A stretch of 64,000 nt of DNA from Thermobispora bispora DSM 43833 (GTDB lineage Bacteria; Actinomycetota; Actinomycetes; Streptosporangiales; Streptosporangiaceae). The notes under the pieces are model-generated. The model made no database searches, was not told the DNA's origin, and saw only the letters and a program-made list of their open reading frames with translations. This document shows, one piece after another, positions 52,269 through 62,486 of this stretch (the first letter of the stretch is position 1; each line of letters begins with the position of its first letter). The DNA lies in contig NC_014165.1 in assembly GCF_000092645.1 (NCBI RefSeq), positions 682,001-746,000 of the forward strand, read 5' to 3'. The position numbers and the translations under genes are program-made.

Positions 52269-53228
52269 TCAGGCGCCGCGCAGCCGCAGCATGGCCTCCC
52301 AGGCGTCGGCGACGATCTCGTGAAGCCCGGGGCGCTCGGGCTTCCAGCCGAGCTCCCGCTTGATCTTCTCCGCCGAGGCCACGAGCACCGCCGGGTCGCC
52401 GGGCCGGCGCGGGCCCACCACGACCGGGATCGGCCGGCCGGTGACCTCGCGGCAGACGTCGATGACCTCCTTGACCGAGAAGCCGGTGCCGTTGCCGAGG
52501 TTGTAGATCCGGTGGGTGCCCGGGGTGCACGCCCGCAGGGCGAGCAGGTGCGCCCGGGCCAGGTCGGCGACGTGGAGGTAGTCGCGCACGCAGGTCCCGT
52601 CCTCGGTGGGGTAGTCGGTGCCGAACAGGCTCACCGACTCCCGCTCGCCGAGGGCCACCTTGAGCACGTTCGGGATGAGGTGGGTCTCCACCGCGTGCCG
52701 CTCGCAGAACCGGCCGTACGCGCCCGCGACGTTGAAGTAGCGCAGGCTCACCGCGGCGAGGCCGTACAGGCCGGCGAACGCGGTGAGCGCGGTGTCCACG
52801 GCGAGCTTGGACGCGCCGTACGGGCTGGCCGGCCGGGTGGGGTCGGTCTCCTCGATCGGCACCCGCTCCGGCTCGCCGTACACGGCGGCCGTGGAGGAGA
52901 ACACGATGCGCGGCACACCGGCCGCCCGCATCGCCTCCAGCAGGGCGAGCGTGCCACCGAGGTTGCACGCCCAGTACTCGCCGGGCCGCTCGACCGACTC
53001 GCCGACCAGGGACTTCGCCGCGAAGTGGAGCACGGCGTCGAACCCTTCGGCGAGGAGCCCGCCGGCGTCGGTGATCGACCCGCGGACGAACCGGGCACCC
53101 TCCGGCACGGCGTCGGCGTGCCCCGTGGACAGGTCGTCGAGCACGGTGACGTCGTGCCCCTCCTCGACGAGCTGCGCGGCCACGACGCTGCCGATGTAGC
53201 CGGCTCCCCCGGTGACCAGCAGCCTCAC
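52269..53228 (-). CDS. galE: UDP-glucose 4-epimerase
   Basis: 319 residues, extended short-chain dehydrogenase fold. NAD motif GGAGYIGS (7-14), catalytic Ser/Thr at 111-113 (SSTAAVYG), Tyr137 and Lys141 in YGASK. Interconverts UDP-glucose and UDP-galactose, and would supply sugars for the surface polymer locus. GTG 53228 is preceded by GGGAG. It converges with the DUF11 gene, with only 7 bases between the stops, so no terminator fits there. Confidence 0.93.
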   Translation of the reverse strand: MRLLVTGGAGYIGSVVAAQLVEEGHDVTVLDDLSTGHADAVPEGARFVRGSITDAGGLLAEGFDAVLHFAAKSLVGESVERPGEYWACNLGGTLALLEAMRAAGVPRIVFSSTAAVYGEPERVPIEETDPTRPASPYGASKLAVDTALTAFAGLYGLAAVSLRYFNVAGAYGRFCERHAVETHLIPNVLKVALGERESVSLFGTDYPTEDGTCVRDYLHVADLARAHLLALRACTPGTHRIYNLGNGTGFSVKEVIDVCREVTGRPIPVVVGPRRPGDPAVLVASAEKIKRELGWKPERPGLHEIVADAWEAMLRLRGA

Positions 53229-53355
53229 TGCTCACTCCCGTCGCTGACCGTTAGCCGTTCTAAAGGTCCGCCCCTAGCTTAGGCGCCGCGCCCCGGCGCA
53301 GATCTCCGCCGGTACTACGCTGGCATCATCGGCATCCTCCGAACGGATTGATGAC

Positions 53356-54675
53356 GTGGGCACAGCCGCGCTGACCATCGGCCTGGTTCTGATCTTCGTC
53401 TCCATCGGCGGGTTCTTCTCCGCGGCCGAGATGGCCATGGTGTCGCTCCGGGAGAGCCAGATCAGGCGGCTCTCCGCCCGCGGCCGCCGCGGGGCGAGGG
53501 TGGAGCGGCTCGCACGCGACCCGAACCGGTTCCTCTCCGCGATCCAGGTGGGGATCACGGTGGCGACCGTGCTGTCCGGCGCGGTCGGCGCCGAGGCCCT
53601 CGCCTCCGAGCTCACCCCGGTGCTCATTCGGTGGGGCATGGCGGACGGGCTCGCCGTCCCCCTGGCGTTCGCCGCCGCCACGCTCGGCATCTCCTACCTG
53701 TCGCTCGTCTTCGGGGAGCTCGCGCCCAAGCGCCTCGGGCGGCAGTGGGCGGAGGGCCTGGCCCTGCTGGTCGCGCCGCTGCTCGAGCTGATCGCCACCC
53801 TGTCCCAGCCGGTGATCTGGCTGCTGTCGAAGTCCACCGACGCCGTGGTCCGGCTCTTCGGCGGCAACCCGCTCACCGACCGGGCCGAGATGACCACCGA
53901 GGAGCTGCGGGACATGGTGGTCGGGCACGCGGACCTCACCCAGGACGAGCGCGACCTGATCGCGGAGGTGTTCTCGGCGAGCAAGCGCCAGATCCGGGAG
54001 GTGATGCTCCCCCGGACCGAGGTCGAGTTCATGGCGGCCGACACCACGCTCGCCGAGGCCGCGGTGCTCGCCGCGGCGATGCCGCACTCCCGGTTCCCGG
54101 TCTACCGCGACTCCTACGACGACATCATCGGGTTCGTCCACGTCCGGGACCTGCTCGACCCGGTGCTGACCGGGCGGATCGAGCCGATCAGCGAGCTCGT
54201 GCCGATCCGGCCGGTGAAGTTCGTGCCCGCGAGCAAGAACGTGCTCACCGCGCTCGCCGAGATGCGCGACGAGGGCCACCACCTCGCCATCGTGGTCGAC
54301 GAGTACGGCGGGACCGCCGGCATCGTCACGCTGGAGGACCTGGTGGAGGAGGTGATCGGGGAGATCCGCGACGAGTACGACCGGGCGGGCCGGGCGGTGC
54401 GCGTGGTCGCCGGGGACATGGAGGTCGAGGGCCTGGTCAACCTCGACGAGTTCGCGGACCAGGTCGGCGTGCGGCTCCCCGAGGGGCCGTACGAGACGCT
54501 CGGCGGGTACGTCATGGCGGCGCTCGGCCGCGTCCCCGCGGTGGGCGACACGGTCGAGGGGCCCGGGGTGCGGCTCACCGTGACCGAGATGGACGGCCGC
54601 CGGGTCGCCCGGGTCCGGGTGGCCCGGGCGCAGCCACCGGCCGCGAACGGCGACGATCCGGAACCATCGCCGTGA
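53356..54675 (+). CDS. CNNM/CorC-type membrane protein (DUF21 and CBS domains)
   Basis: 439 residues. DUF21 membrane domain (about 1-190, ISIGGFFSAAEMAMVSLR-type start), then a CBS pair (residues 215-335, including VMLPRTEVEFMAADTTL and AIVVDEYGGTAGIVTLEDLVEEV) and a CorC_HlyC domain at the end (EGLVNLDEFADQVG). Thought to export Mg2+ or Co2+; once called hemolysin-like. GTG 53356 has no strong ribosome site. Divergent from galE. Confidence 0.9.
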   Translation: MGTAALTIGLVLIFVSIGGFFSAAEMAMVSLRESQIRRLSARGRRGARVERLARDPNRFLSAIQVGITVATVLSGAVGAEALASELTPVLIRWGMADGLAVPLAFAAATLGISYLSLVFGELAPKRLGRQWAEGLALLVAPLLELIATLSQPVIWLLSKSTDAVVRLFGGNPLTDRAEMTTEELRDMVVGHADLTQDERDLIAEVFSASKRQIREVMLPRTEVEFMAADTTLAEAAVLAAAMPHSRFPVYRDSYDDIIGFVHVRDLLDPVLTGRIEPISELVPIRPVKFVPASKNVLTALAEMRDEGHHLAIVVDEYGGTAGIVTLEDLVEEVIGEIRDEYDRAGRAVRVVAGDMEVEGLVNLDEFADQVGVRLPEGPYETLGGYVMAALGRVPAVGDTVEGPGVRLTVTEMDGRRVARVRVARAQPPAANGDDPEPSP

Positions 54676-54717
54676 AGTGTCACAACCATTGCCGAACGAG
54701 TGACAGAATTACGTGAC

Positions 54718-55731
54718 ATGGTTCGCCCACGTGTGCTGTCCGGTATCCAGCCCACCGCCGACTCGTTCCACCTCGGTAACTACCTCGGCGCGGTGCGCCA
54801 GTACGTCGCGCTCCAGGACACGCACGAGGCGTTCTATTTCATCGCCGACCTGCACGCGCTCACGGTCTCGCCGAAGCCGGAGGACCTGCGCCGCCGGACC
54901 AGGGTCGCCGCGGCCCAGCTCTTCGCCGCCGGGCTCGACCCCGACCGGTCCACGGTGTTCGTGCAGAGCCACGTCCGCGAGCACACCGAGCTGGCGTGGA
55001 TCCTCATCTGCCTCACCGGCATGGGCGAGGCCGGCCGCATGACGCAGTTCAAGGACAAGTCGGCCAAGGTCGGTGAGGGCGGCACGAACGTCGGCCTGTT
55101 CACCTACCCGATCCTCCAGGCCGCCGACATCCTGATGTACCAGGCGGAGCAGGTGCCGGTGGGGGCGGACCAGAAGCAGCACCTCGAGCTCAGCCGCGAC
55201 CTCGCCCAGCGGTTCAACAACCGGTACGGCCAGACCTTCGTGGTGCCGAGCCCGTACATCATGCCCGAGGTCGCCAAGATCACCGACCTGCAGGACCCCA
55301 CGTCGAAGATGTCCAAGTCCTCCTCCAGCCCGCAGGGCATCCTCGACGTGCTGGAGGACCCGGCCTCGCTGCGCAAGAAGATCATGCGTGCGGTCACCGA
55401 CACCGGCAGCGAGATCGTCGCCGACGAGGAGAACAAGCCGGGCATCACCAACCTGCTCCGGATCCACTCTGCGCTGACCGGGGTGCCGATCCCCGAGCTG
55501 GAGCGGCGGTTCGCCGGGCAGGGGTACGGCGCCTTCAAGAAGGAGGTCGCCGAGGCGGTGATCGAGACGTTCACGCCGATCCGGGAGCGCACCGAGAAGC
55601 TGCTCGCCGACGAGGTCCAGCTCGACCGGATGCTCGCCGCGGGCGCCGCGCGGGCCCGTGCGGTGGCGCGGGAGACCATGGAGAAGGTCAGGGACCGCGT
55701 CGGTCTCCTCCCCGCCATGCCGATCGGCTGA
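54718..55731 (+). CDS. trpS: Tryptophanyl-tRNA synthetase
   Basis: 337 residues, a class I enzyme. The HIGH-type motif is HLGNYLGA (His19) and the KMSKS loop is intact (SKMSKSSSS). [15 protein letters not shown] and the Trp-pocket region are typical. ATG 54718 is taken as the start; GTG 54700 in frame adds six residues. There is no ribosome site before ATG, and CAGAAT 8 bases upstream could be a -10, so a leaderless message is possible. Confidence 0.95.
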   Translation: MVRPRVLSGIQPTADSFHLGNYLGAVRQYVALQDTHEAFYFIADLHALTVSPKPEDLRRRTRVAAAQLFAAGLDPDRSTVFVQSHVREHTELAWILICLTGMGEAGRMTQFKDKSAKVGEGGTNVGLFTYPILQAADILMYQAEQVPVGADQKQHLELSRDLAQRFNNRYGQTFVVPSPYIMPEVAKITDLQDPTSKMSKSSSSPQGILDVLEDPASLRKKIMRAVTDTGSEIVADEENKPGITNLLRIHSALTGVPIPELERRFAGQGYGAFKKEVAEAVIETFTPIRERTEKLLADEVQLDRMLAAGAARARAVARETMEKVRDRVGLLPAMPIG

Positions 55732-55905
55732 GCGGGCACCGGGCCGCGCGCCGGACACCCCCACGGCCGGGCGCCTTCGGCGGGTGCGACCCACCGGGCG
55801 CCCGCCGGTACCCGTGCCGGGAGACTCCAGGACACCCGCACCCCGGAGCGGGACAATCGGCCCTGGGGGACCGATCGTCCGCCGGATCGGCGGGGGGAGG
55901 GGCAC

Positions 55906-56853
55906 ATGATCCGGCTGGTCAACGCGGCCAAGGCCCGCTCGCGCGCCATCGCCGAACGCGCGCGGCTCAGGTACCGCTGGCTCGACCACCTCGTCCGCAC
56001 CCACCAGCGCTACCGGCACTGCTCCGGTGACCGGCTGGCCGGCGCCTTCACCTACTTCGCGTTCCTGTCGTTCTTCCCGCTGATCGCGCTCGCGTTCTCG
56101 GTGTTCGGCTACTTCGCGGCCGCCCGCCCGGAGATCCTCACCATCCTCACGAAGGCGATCTACGCGCAGCTCCCGGGCCTCGCCGAGCGGCTCCCCCTGG
56201 AGCAGATCGCCGACGCCCGGGTGCCCGCCGGGATCATCGGCCTCGGCGGCCTCCTCTACGCCGGGCTCGGGGCCGTGGACGCGATGCGGTACGCGCTCCG
56301 GGAGATCTGGATGGCCGGTCTCCCGCGGCACAACCCGCTCGTCGGCAGGCTCCGCGACCTGGTGACCCTCCTGCTGGTCGGCGTCACGGCGCTCGCCTCG
56401 GTCGCGGTGGGCGGCTTCGCCACGAGCGCGACCGGCACGGTGACCGGCTGGTTCGGCCTGGCCGGTTCGCCGTGGGGCGGGGCCGCGGTGTGGCTCGCCG
56501 GGCTCGGCGCCGCCCTCCTCGCCGATCTGGCGATCTTCCTGGTGCTCTTCGGCTGGCTCGCGGCGCCGTCCCAGCCGTTCGGCGTGGTGCTCAGGGGCGC
56601 CCTGCTCGGCGCGGCCGGGTTCGGCCTGCTCAAGCAGCTCGCCGTCCTCCTGCTCGCGCACACCCTGCGCAACCCGGTGTACGGCACGTTCGCCGTCGTC
56701 GTGGGGCTGCTGCTGTGGATCAACCTCTCCGCCCGGGTCGTGCTGTACGCGGCGGCCTGGACGGCCACGGCCATGCTCGGGCCGCCGCCCACGCCGACCC
56801 CGGCGCCGTGGCCGGTTCTGCCGCCGCGGGCGCGGCCGGCCGGGCCGGGCTAG
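55906..56853 (+). CDS. YihY/BrkB-family membrane protein
   Basis: 315 residues. The conserved entry DRLAGAFTYFAFLSFFPLIALAFSV marks the YihY (UPF0761) family, followed by five further helices and GLLLWINLSARVVLYAAAWTAT at the C-terminus. The family was misnamed ribonuclease BN; its role is unknown (envelope function is likely). ATG 55906 has GGGGGGAGGGG upstream. It converges with the carboxypeptidase gene. Confidence 0.85.
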   Translation: MIRLVNAAKARSRAIAERARLRYRWLDHLVRTHQRYRHCSGDRLAGAFTYFAFLSFFPLIALAFSVFGYFAAARPEILTILTKAIYAQLPGLAERLPLEQIADARVPAGIIGLGGLLYAGLGAVDAMRYALREIWMAGLPRHNPLVGRLRDLVTLLLVGVTALASVAVGGFATSATGTVTGWFGLAGSPWGGAAVWLAGLGAALLADLAIFLVLFGWLAAPSQPFGVVLRGALLGAAGFGLLKQLAVLLLAHTLRNPVYGTFAVVVGLLLWINLSARVVLYAAAWTATAMLGPPPTPTPAPWPVLPPRARPAGPG

Positions 56854-56941
56854 CCCGGACCGCCGGGGGAGCCCGCGGCCGGTCCCGGTGGGCGGCCGCC
56901 GTGCCCGGCGGCGCGGCTCCGGCGCGGGGTCACTCCGGGGG

Positions 56942-58108
56942 TCACTCCCGGGCGGTACGGCGGGCCCGGCGCAGCCGGTAGGCGGCGAGCAGCCCGACGA
57001 GGGCCAGGGCGCCCCCGGCCGCCGGGACGGCGAACGCCATGGGGCTCCGCTCCCCGGAGCTCCGTACCGCCGGCGCGGGCGCCTGGGCGGCCGGTGGTAC
57101 GGCCGGGGCGGCCGGCGCGGCCGGGAGGGCCTGCACCGGGGCGGGGGAGGGCGACGGCGTCTCGGAGAGCGGGGGCACCAGCGTGCCCACCGGGGTGACC
57201 TTGCCCCGGACCGCGAAGCCCCAGTCGAGCAGGTCGGCGACCTCGTCCCAGAACCAGCCGGGGTGGCGCATGATCACCACGATGATGGTGTGGCCGTTCC
57301 GGGTGGCCGCGCCCACGAAGCTGCCGAGCGCCTTCGACGTCCAGCCGTTCTTCACGCCGATCATGCCCTGGTAGCGCCCGAGCAGCCGGTTGTGGTTGGC
57401 GATCTCGTAGTGGCCCTTCGGCGCCGGGAACTTCGCCACCTTGGTGCTGACGTACCGGCGGAAGTCGGGCATGGCGAGCCCGGCCCGCGCGATGAGCGCG
57501 AGGTCATAGGCCGAGCTGCGCTGGCCGGGCCGGTCGAGGCCGCTCGGGGTCTTCGCCACGGTATCGTACGCCTGGAGCCGCCGGGCCACCTGGTTCATCT
57601 CGGCGAGCGTCTTGCGCATGCCCCCGTTGGCCTCGGCGAGCGCGTTGGCGGCGTCGTTGCCCGAGACCATCAGCAGCGCCCGGAAGAGGTCCTCGACCGT
57701 GTAGATCGGCTTCGGGACGAGCCCGACCGCGCTGCCCTCCTCGTTGCACGCCTCGGGGCTGGGCCGTACCACCCGCTTCTTGTCGAGCTTCGGGATCAGG
57801 GTGATCGCGGTGAGCGCCTTGAGCGTGCTCGCGGGACGGTAGTGCCCGTGCGGATCCTTGGCGGCGAGCACGTCACCGGTGTCCGCGTCCGCGACGAGGT
57901 ACGCGGCGGCCTTGGTCTTCGGCGGGCGCCGGACCCCGGCGGGCACGATCTCCCCGCGGCTGGCGAGCCGCTCCCCGCCGATCGTCCCGGACGGCCGATC
58001 GGCGCGCGCCACCGTGGCCGCCTCGGCGCGGGGCGCCGTGCCGAGCAGCGCGGCCGCGGCGGTCACGATCGCGAGCAGGGCCGATGCCCGTCCCAGGTGA
58101 TCTCTCAT
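56942..58108 (-). CDS. D-alanyl-D-alanine carboxypeptidase (S11, PBP5/6 type)
   Basis: 388 residues. A signal peptide at the start, then the penicilloyl-serine SxxK at Ser94-Lys97 (PASTLKAL), SGN at 149-151 and KNG at 253-255. The third box is KNG instead of the textbook KTG, as often in actinomycete enzymes of this family. A Pro/Ala linker and one C-terminal helix with basic RRARRTARE anchor it in the membrane. It trims D-Ala from peptidoglycan stem peptides. ATG 58108 is the start. Confidence 0.93.
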   Translation of the reverse strand: MRDHLGRASALLAIVTAAAALLGTAPRAEAATVARADRPSGTIGGERLASRGEIVPAGVRRPPKTKAAAYLVADADTGDVLAAKDPHGHYRPASTLKALTAITLIPKLDKKRVVRPSPEACNEEGSAVGLVPKPIYTVEDLFRALLMVSGNDAANALAEANGGMRKTLAEMNQVARRLQAYDTVAKTPSGLDRPGQRSSAYDLALIARAGLAMPDFRRYVSTKVAKFPAPKGHYEIANHNRLLGRYQGMIGVKNGWTSKALGSFVGAATRNGHTIIVVIMRHPGWFWDEVADLLDWGFAVRGKVTPVGTLVPPLSETPSPSPAPVQALPAAPAAPAVPPAAQAPAPAVRSSGERSPMAFAVPAAGGALALVGLLAAYRLRRARRTARE

Positions 58109-58201
58109 CGGTAGGTCAGCCTAGCCGTACTTCGCACGTCGCGATTTATGCCCCTAAGTTCGCCGGAACGCCCGCTGATTGGCCATCCCCATACTGAGTA
58201 C

Positions 58202-58480
58202 ATGACAAGACGGGTAGCGGGTTTCCTGGTCGCCCTGGGCGCCTTCATGGTCGTCGAGTGGACCAACCTCGCGTTCAACCTCACCGACGGCCACCCGACC
58301 TCGTTCTACGTGATCCACGGGATCCTGATCGCGGTCAACATCGTTCTGGGTCTGGCGCTGACCACCGTCGGCGTGCGGGGATGGAAGTCGGGTAGGGAAT
58401 CCCAGCGGGAGATCCATCCGACGACCACGGAGGCAGCGCAGTGGCGATCGAGTTCAAGCCATCACAGGGCCCGACCTTAG
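58202..58480 (+). CDS. Small membrane protein of unknown function
   Basis: 92 residues with two helices (VAGFLVALGAFMVVEWTNLAF and VIHGILIAVNIVLGLALTTVG) joined by a short loop, and a hydrophilic tail that overlaps the next gene by 40 bases. No family recognised. No ribosome site precedes ATG 58202, but CATACT (58190-58195) ends six bases before it, which suits a leaderless transcript. Confidence 0.6.
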   Translation: MTRRVAGFLVALGAFMVVEWTNLAFNLTDGHPTSFYVIHGILIAVNIVLGLALTTVGVRGWKSGRESQREIHPTTTEAAQWRSSSSHHRARP

Positions 58481-59613
58481 GCGTGGAGTGGGAGCTTCAG
58501 CTCGTCGACACCCACACCCGGCTCCTCCGCCAGGAGGCCAAGGAGGTGCTGGCCGCGGTTCCCGAGCTGAGCGACGGCCCGCGCCCGAAGGCCATGCACG
58601 AGCTCATGCAGTCGCAGATCGAGATCGTCACGGACATCTGCCACACGGTGCCCGAGGCCGTCCAGGACCTGCGCAAGACGATCGAGCGGCTGCGCGACGT
58701 GGTGGAGCCGCGGGGCATCGCGCTCGCCTGCACGGGGACCCACGCGATCAGTGACTGGCGGGACGCGGTCTACGCGCCGGTTCAGCGCTACACCGAGCTC
58801 GTGCAGGAGATGCAGTGGCTCGCCTGGCGGATCCAGACCTTCGGCGTCCACATCCACGTCGGGGTGAGCGACCGGGACAAGGTGATCCCGATGATCAACG
58901 CGCTCGCGGGCTACCTGCCGCACTTCCTGGCGCTCACCGCCTCCAGCCCGTTCTGGGGCGGGCAGGACACGGGCCTCGCCTCGAGCCGGGCGATCGTGTT
59001 CGGCGCCCTGCCGACGGCCGGGCCGCCCCACCTCCTCGCCGACTGGGCGGAGTTCGAGGAGTACATGGAGACCCTCCTGCGCGCCGGCACGATCCGGAGC
59101 ATCAAGGAGGTCTGGTGGGACATCCGGCCCCACCCGGACTTCGGCACGATCGAGATCCGGATGTTCGACGGGATCCCCACCATGCGGGAGGTGGGGATGG
59201 TCGCCGCACTGTCCCAGTGCCTCGTGACGCTGTTCGACCAGCAGCTCGACCGCGGGTACACGCTGCCGCTGCCGACGGCGTGGGTGGTACGGGACAACAA
59301 GTGGCGCGCCACGCGCTACGGCCTCGACGCCGACATCATCATCGACGATCGTGGCTCCACCGCCCCGGTGCGCGACGTATTGTATGAACTTCAAAGGGAG
59401 CTCGAACCCATCGCTGAGCGTCTCGGCTGCGCCGAGGAGCTCGCCGTCATGAGCGACGTGCTCGAACACGGGTGCTCCTCCGAACGTCAGCGGACGATCG
59501 TCGCAGGTGGAGGGACCCTCCAGGACGTCGTCGACGCCACCATCATCGAGTTCGCCGAGGACAGGTTCGTCACCTCGAACCCCAACCGCGAGCCGACGCA
59601 CTCAGCGAGCTGA
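58441..59613 (+). CDS. ybdK: Glutamate-cysteine ligase family protein, YbdK type
   Basis: 390 residues, GCS2 superfamily. GVEWELQLVDTHT at the N-terminus, TGTHAISDWRD, FGVHIHVGVSD and the metal-binding EIRMFDGIPTM are the family blocks. YbdK enzymes have weak glutamate-cysteine ligase activity, and the true substrate is open. Actinomycetes make mycothiol, so a glutathione role is unlikely. GTG 58441 is preceded by GGAGG and overlaps the small upstream gene. Confidence 0.85.
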   Translation: MAIEFKPSQGPTLGVEWELQLVDTHTRLLRQEAKEVLAAVPELSDGPRPKAMHELMQSQIEIVTDICHTVPEAVQDLRKTIERLRDVVEPRGIALACTGTHAISDWRDAVYAPVQRYTELVQEMQWLAWRIQTFGVHIHVGVSDRDKVIPMINALAGYLPHFLALTASSPFWGGQDTGLASSRAIVFGALPTAGPPHLLADWAEFEEYMETLLRAGTIRSIKEVWWDIRPHPDFGTIEIRMFDGIPTMREVGMVAALSQCLVTLFDQQLDRGYTLPLPTAWVVRDNKWRATRYGLDADIIIDDRGSTAPVRDVLYELQRELEPIAERLGCAEELAVMSDVLEHGCSSERQRTIVAGGGTLQDVVDATIIEFAEDRFVTSNPNREPTHSAS

Positions 59614-59645
59614 GCGGTATGCCTGATTTGTCAGGAAATAGCGGC

Positions 59646-59677
59646 TTACATCCGGCAAGAGGTGGTCGCCGGTGTAA
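59646..59677 (+). terminator. Likely terminator after ybdK
   Basis: TTACATCCGGC (59646-59656) pairs with GCCGGTGTAA (59668-59677) with one bulged base and an 11-base loop, 32 bases behind the ybdK stop. Confidence 0.45.
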
Positions 59678-59804
59678 ATAGTAGGCAACCACGCTGCCGG
59701 AAAAGGCCGCGGCGTGAAAAGATTATGGCCGGAAGGGTCGGTGACGGCGGCACGCAAGCGGCCGCACGGCCCTTTTGGTGTTTCGTTATGTGTCATGTCC
59801 TCTT

Positions 59805-59833
59805 TTGACTGGCCGAATAGTTATCTATAGCGA
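59805..59833 (+). promoter_or_regulatory. Probable promoter of the M20 hydrolase gene
   Basis: TTGACT (59805-59810) and TAGCGA (59828-59833) are separated by 17 bp within an A+T-rich stretch. The transcript start would be near 59840, about 35 bases before GTG 59876. Confidence 0.45.
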
Positions 59834-59875
59834 TATTCGGCGGTCGGTGAGGGCTCGCAGGAGAAGGGAAGACCC

Positions 59876-61138
59876 GTGACCACCTCATCGAAGCTCGCAC
59901 CGCCCGAGGGGGCCCTTTTGGGGGGAGATGACCTGGCCGAGCAGTTGGCGGTATTCCTCCGCGAGCACAACGATGAGCTGATCGAATTCCGCCGGGATGT
60001 GCATGCCCACCCGGAGACCGCTTTCCGGGAATATCGCACCACGGAGAAGATTGTTCAACGCCTGGCGGCCGCCGGATTGCGCCCGCGGCTGCTCTCGCGG
60101 GGCACCGGTCTGTGGGTCGACATCGGTGACGGGGATGGGCCGACCGTGGCATTGCGCGCGGATATCGACGCGCTGCCCATGCAGGATGAGAAGAACGTTC
60201 CCTACCGGTCGACCAACCCGGGCGCCTGCCACGCCTGCGGGCACGACGTGCACACCACCGTGGTGCTCGGCGCCGGGCTGTTCCTCGCGGCCCAGGCCGA
60301 GGCCGGCGCGCTCCCCGGCCGGGTGCGGCTGATCTTCCAGCCGGCCGAGGAGACCGCGAGCGGCGCCCTGGAGGTCATGCGGGAGGGTGGCCTGCACGGG
60401 GTGGACCGGATCTTCGCCCTGCACTGCGACCCCCGGATCGAGGTCGGGCGGGTCGGGCTGCGCGTGGGCCCGATCACCGGCTCCTGCGACAGCATCCAGA
60501 TCAAGGTCTCGGGCCCCGGCGGCCACACCGCCCGCCCGCACCTCACCGTCGACCTCGTCTACGCGCTGAGCAAGATCGTCACCGAGCTGCCCGCCGCCCT
60601 GTCCCGCCGGGTCGACCCCCGCTCCAGCCTCAGCCTGGTCTGGGGGCAGGTGGCCGCCGGGTCGGCCTTCAACACGATCCCCGACGAGGGCCTGGCCCAG
60701 GGCACGGTGCGCTCCCTCGACGAGGAGGCCTGGCACCGGGCCCCCGACCTGGTCAAGGCGCTGCTCGACTCGGTCGCCAGCGCGTACGGGGTCGACGCCG
60801 AGCTCGACTACCGGCGCGGCACCCCGCCGACGGTGAACGAGGCGACGAGCGTCGGGATGATGCGCGACGCGGTCACCCAGGTGCTCGGGGAGAGCGCCGC
60901 CGTGCCCACCCCGCAGAGCCTCGGCGGGGAGGACTTCTCCTGGTACGTCGAGTCGGTGCCCGGCGCGCTCGCCCGGCTCGGCACGCGCTCGCCCGACATG
61001 CCGGAGGAGCTCGACCTCCACCGGCCGGAGTTCGACGTCGACGAGCGGGCGATCGGCGTCGGCGTCCAGGTGCTCGCCGCCACGGCGCTCAACGCACTGT
61101 GGGCCGACCGTGGCAAGCCGGACCAGCCGGCGGTATAG
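59876..61138 (+). CDS. M20-family amidohydrolase (hippurate hydrolase / IAA-amino acid type)
   Basis: 420 residues. Metal ligands in CHACGHDVHT and QPAEETASG, a third in LGGEDFSWY; RRDVHAHPETAFREYRT at the start is the family entry. The dimerisation lid domain covers about 205-320. These enzymes cleave N-acyl amino acids. The start is GTG 59876 after AGGAGAAGGGAAG. Physiological substrate not shown. Confidence 0.88.
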   Translation: MTTSSKLAPPEGALLGGDDLAEQLAVFLREHNDELIEFRRDVHAHPETAFREYRTTEKIVQRLAAAGLRPRLLSRGTGLWVDIGDGDGPTVALRADIDALPMQDEKNVPYRSTNPGACHACGHDVHTTVVLGAGLFLAAQAEAGALPGRVRLIFQPAEETASGALEVMREGGLHGVDRIFALHCDPRIEVGRVGLRVGPITGSCDSIQIKVSGPGGHTARPHLTVDLVYALSKIVTELPAALSRRVDPRSSLSLVWGQVAAGSAFNTIPDEGLAQGTVRSLDEEAWHRAPDLVKALLDSVASAYGVDAELDYRRGTPPTVNEATSVGMMRDAVTQVLGESAAVPTPQSLGGEDFSWYVESVPGALARLGTRSPDMPEELDLHRPEFDVDERAIGVGVQVLAATALNALWADRGKPDQPAV

Positions 61139-61181
61139 GCGTGCCACGGCCGCCGCCCCGGGAAGGGCGGCGCCTGAAGGT

Positions 61182-61229
61182 CACCCGGCCCTCGCGCCGG
61201 ATCGCCACCCGGCCCTCGCGCCTGATCGC
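61182..61229. repeat. 24-bp tandem duplication
   Basis: The unit starting CACCCGGCCCTCGCGCC occurs at 61182 and 61206 with one mismatch, in the 280-bp gap before the BMP lipoprotein gene. Confidence 0.5.
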
Positions 61230-61418
61230 CGGCCGGAACGCCCCTCTCCCGGGCTCGCTGGTCACAGGGCGGCGTGAGCTGCATAACGGACGTGTTGCGG
61301 AGCCGTTTGCGCCTTTGGCCGATACGGGACGAACAACTATCTTCCGTGCAGGTATGCCGTGCGTTCGCGCGTAGATGCGCAGGGTGCGGACGGCGGGGAC
61401 ACGGAAGGGGAATCGAAC

Positions 61419-62480
61419 TTGCTCCGCTCACGAGTGAGCACGCTGGCTGCCGCCGCCGTGGCGGGAGCCGTACTGATGGCCGCCACCGCATGCGGGGGCG
61501 GTGACACCGCGACCTCGGAGTCCTCCGCGTCGCCGGGCGGCGGCGCGTCGACGGTCAAGGTGGGCCTCGCCTACGACATCGGCGGGCGGGGTGACGGGTC
61601 GTTCAACGACGCCGCCGCGGCGGGCCTGGACAAGGCGGCCGCCGAGCTGAACATCGAGACCAAGGAGCTCGAGGCGTCGCCGGGCGAGACCGACGCGCAG
61701 AAGGAGCAGCGGCTGCGCCTGTTCGCCTCCAGCGGCTACAACCCGATCATCGCGGTCGGGTTCGCCTACTCGGCGGCGGTGGCCAAGGTCGCCCCCGAGT
61801 TCCCCCAGGTGAAGTTCGCCATCGTCGACGACGCCGAGGCGAAGGGCGACAACATCACCAACCTCGTCTTCGCCGAGGAGCAGGGTTCGTTCCTCGTCGG
61901 CGCGGTCGCGGCGCTCAAGTCCAAGACGGGCAACATCGGCTTCATCGGCGGCGTCGAGACCCCGCTGATCAAGAAGTTCGAGGCCGGCTACGTCGCGGGC
62001 GCGAAGGCCGTCAAGCCGGACATCAAGGTCCAGAGCAAGTACCTGACCCAGCCGCCGGACTTCACCGGCTTCAACGACCCGGCGAAGGGCAAGACCGTCG
62101 CCCAGGGCATGTACGACGCGGGCGCCGACGTGATCTACCAGGCGGCCGGCGGCTCCGGCAGCGGCGTGTTCGAGGCGGCCAAGGCGGCCGGCGCCATGGC
62201 GATCGGCGTCGACTCCGACCAGGCGGCCCTCCCCGCGTACGCGGAGGTCAAGGACGTCATCATCACGTCGATGCTGAAGAAGGTCGACGTCGCGGTCTAC
62301 GACTTCATCAAGAACGCCACCGCCGGCACCGTGCAGTCCGGCCCCGTCGTCTACGACCTGAAGGCCGGTGGCGTCGACTACTCCACCACCGGCGGCCACG
62401 TCGACGACATCAAGGCCACCCTCGACGAGTACAAGCAGAAGATCATCAACGGCGAGATCACGGTTCCGACCGGCGCCTGA
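61419..62480 (+). CDS. BMP-family nucleoside-binding lipoprotein
   Basis: 353 residues. A lipoprotein signal peptide with lipobox (LMAATAC-GGG), then the Bmp/PnrA-type fold: GLAYDIGGRGDGSFNDAAAAG near the N-terminus, PIIAVGFAYSAAV and FAIVDDAEA. It delivers nucleosides (purine type is usual) to an ABC importer. TTG 61419, eight bases after GGAAGGGG, is chosen; GTG 61434 is too far from the site. A strong hairpin separates it from the ATPase gene. Confidence 0.92.
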   Translation: MLRSRVSTLAAAAVAGAVLMAATACGGGDTATSESSASPGGGASTVKVGLAYDIGGRGDGSFNDAAAAGLDKAAAELNIETKELEASPGETDAQKEQRLRLFASSGYNPIIAVGFAYSAAVAKVAPEFPQVKFAIVDDAEAKGDNITNLVFAEEQGSFLVGAVAALKSKTGNIGFIGGVETPLIKKFEAGYVAGAKAVKPDIKVQSKYLTQPPDFTGFNDPAKGKTVAQGMYDAGADVIYQAAGGSGSGVFEAAKAAGAMAIGVDSDQAALPAYAEVKDVIITSMLKKVDVAVYDFIKNATAGTVQSGPVVYDLKAGGVDYSTTGGHVDDIKATLDEYKQKIINGEITVPTGA

Positions 62481-62486
62481 CGCGGC

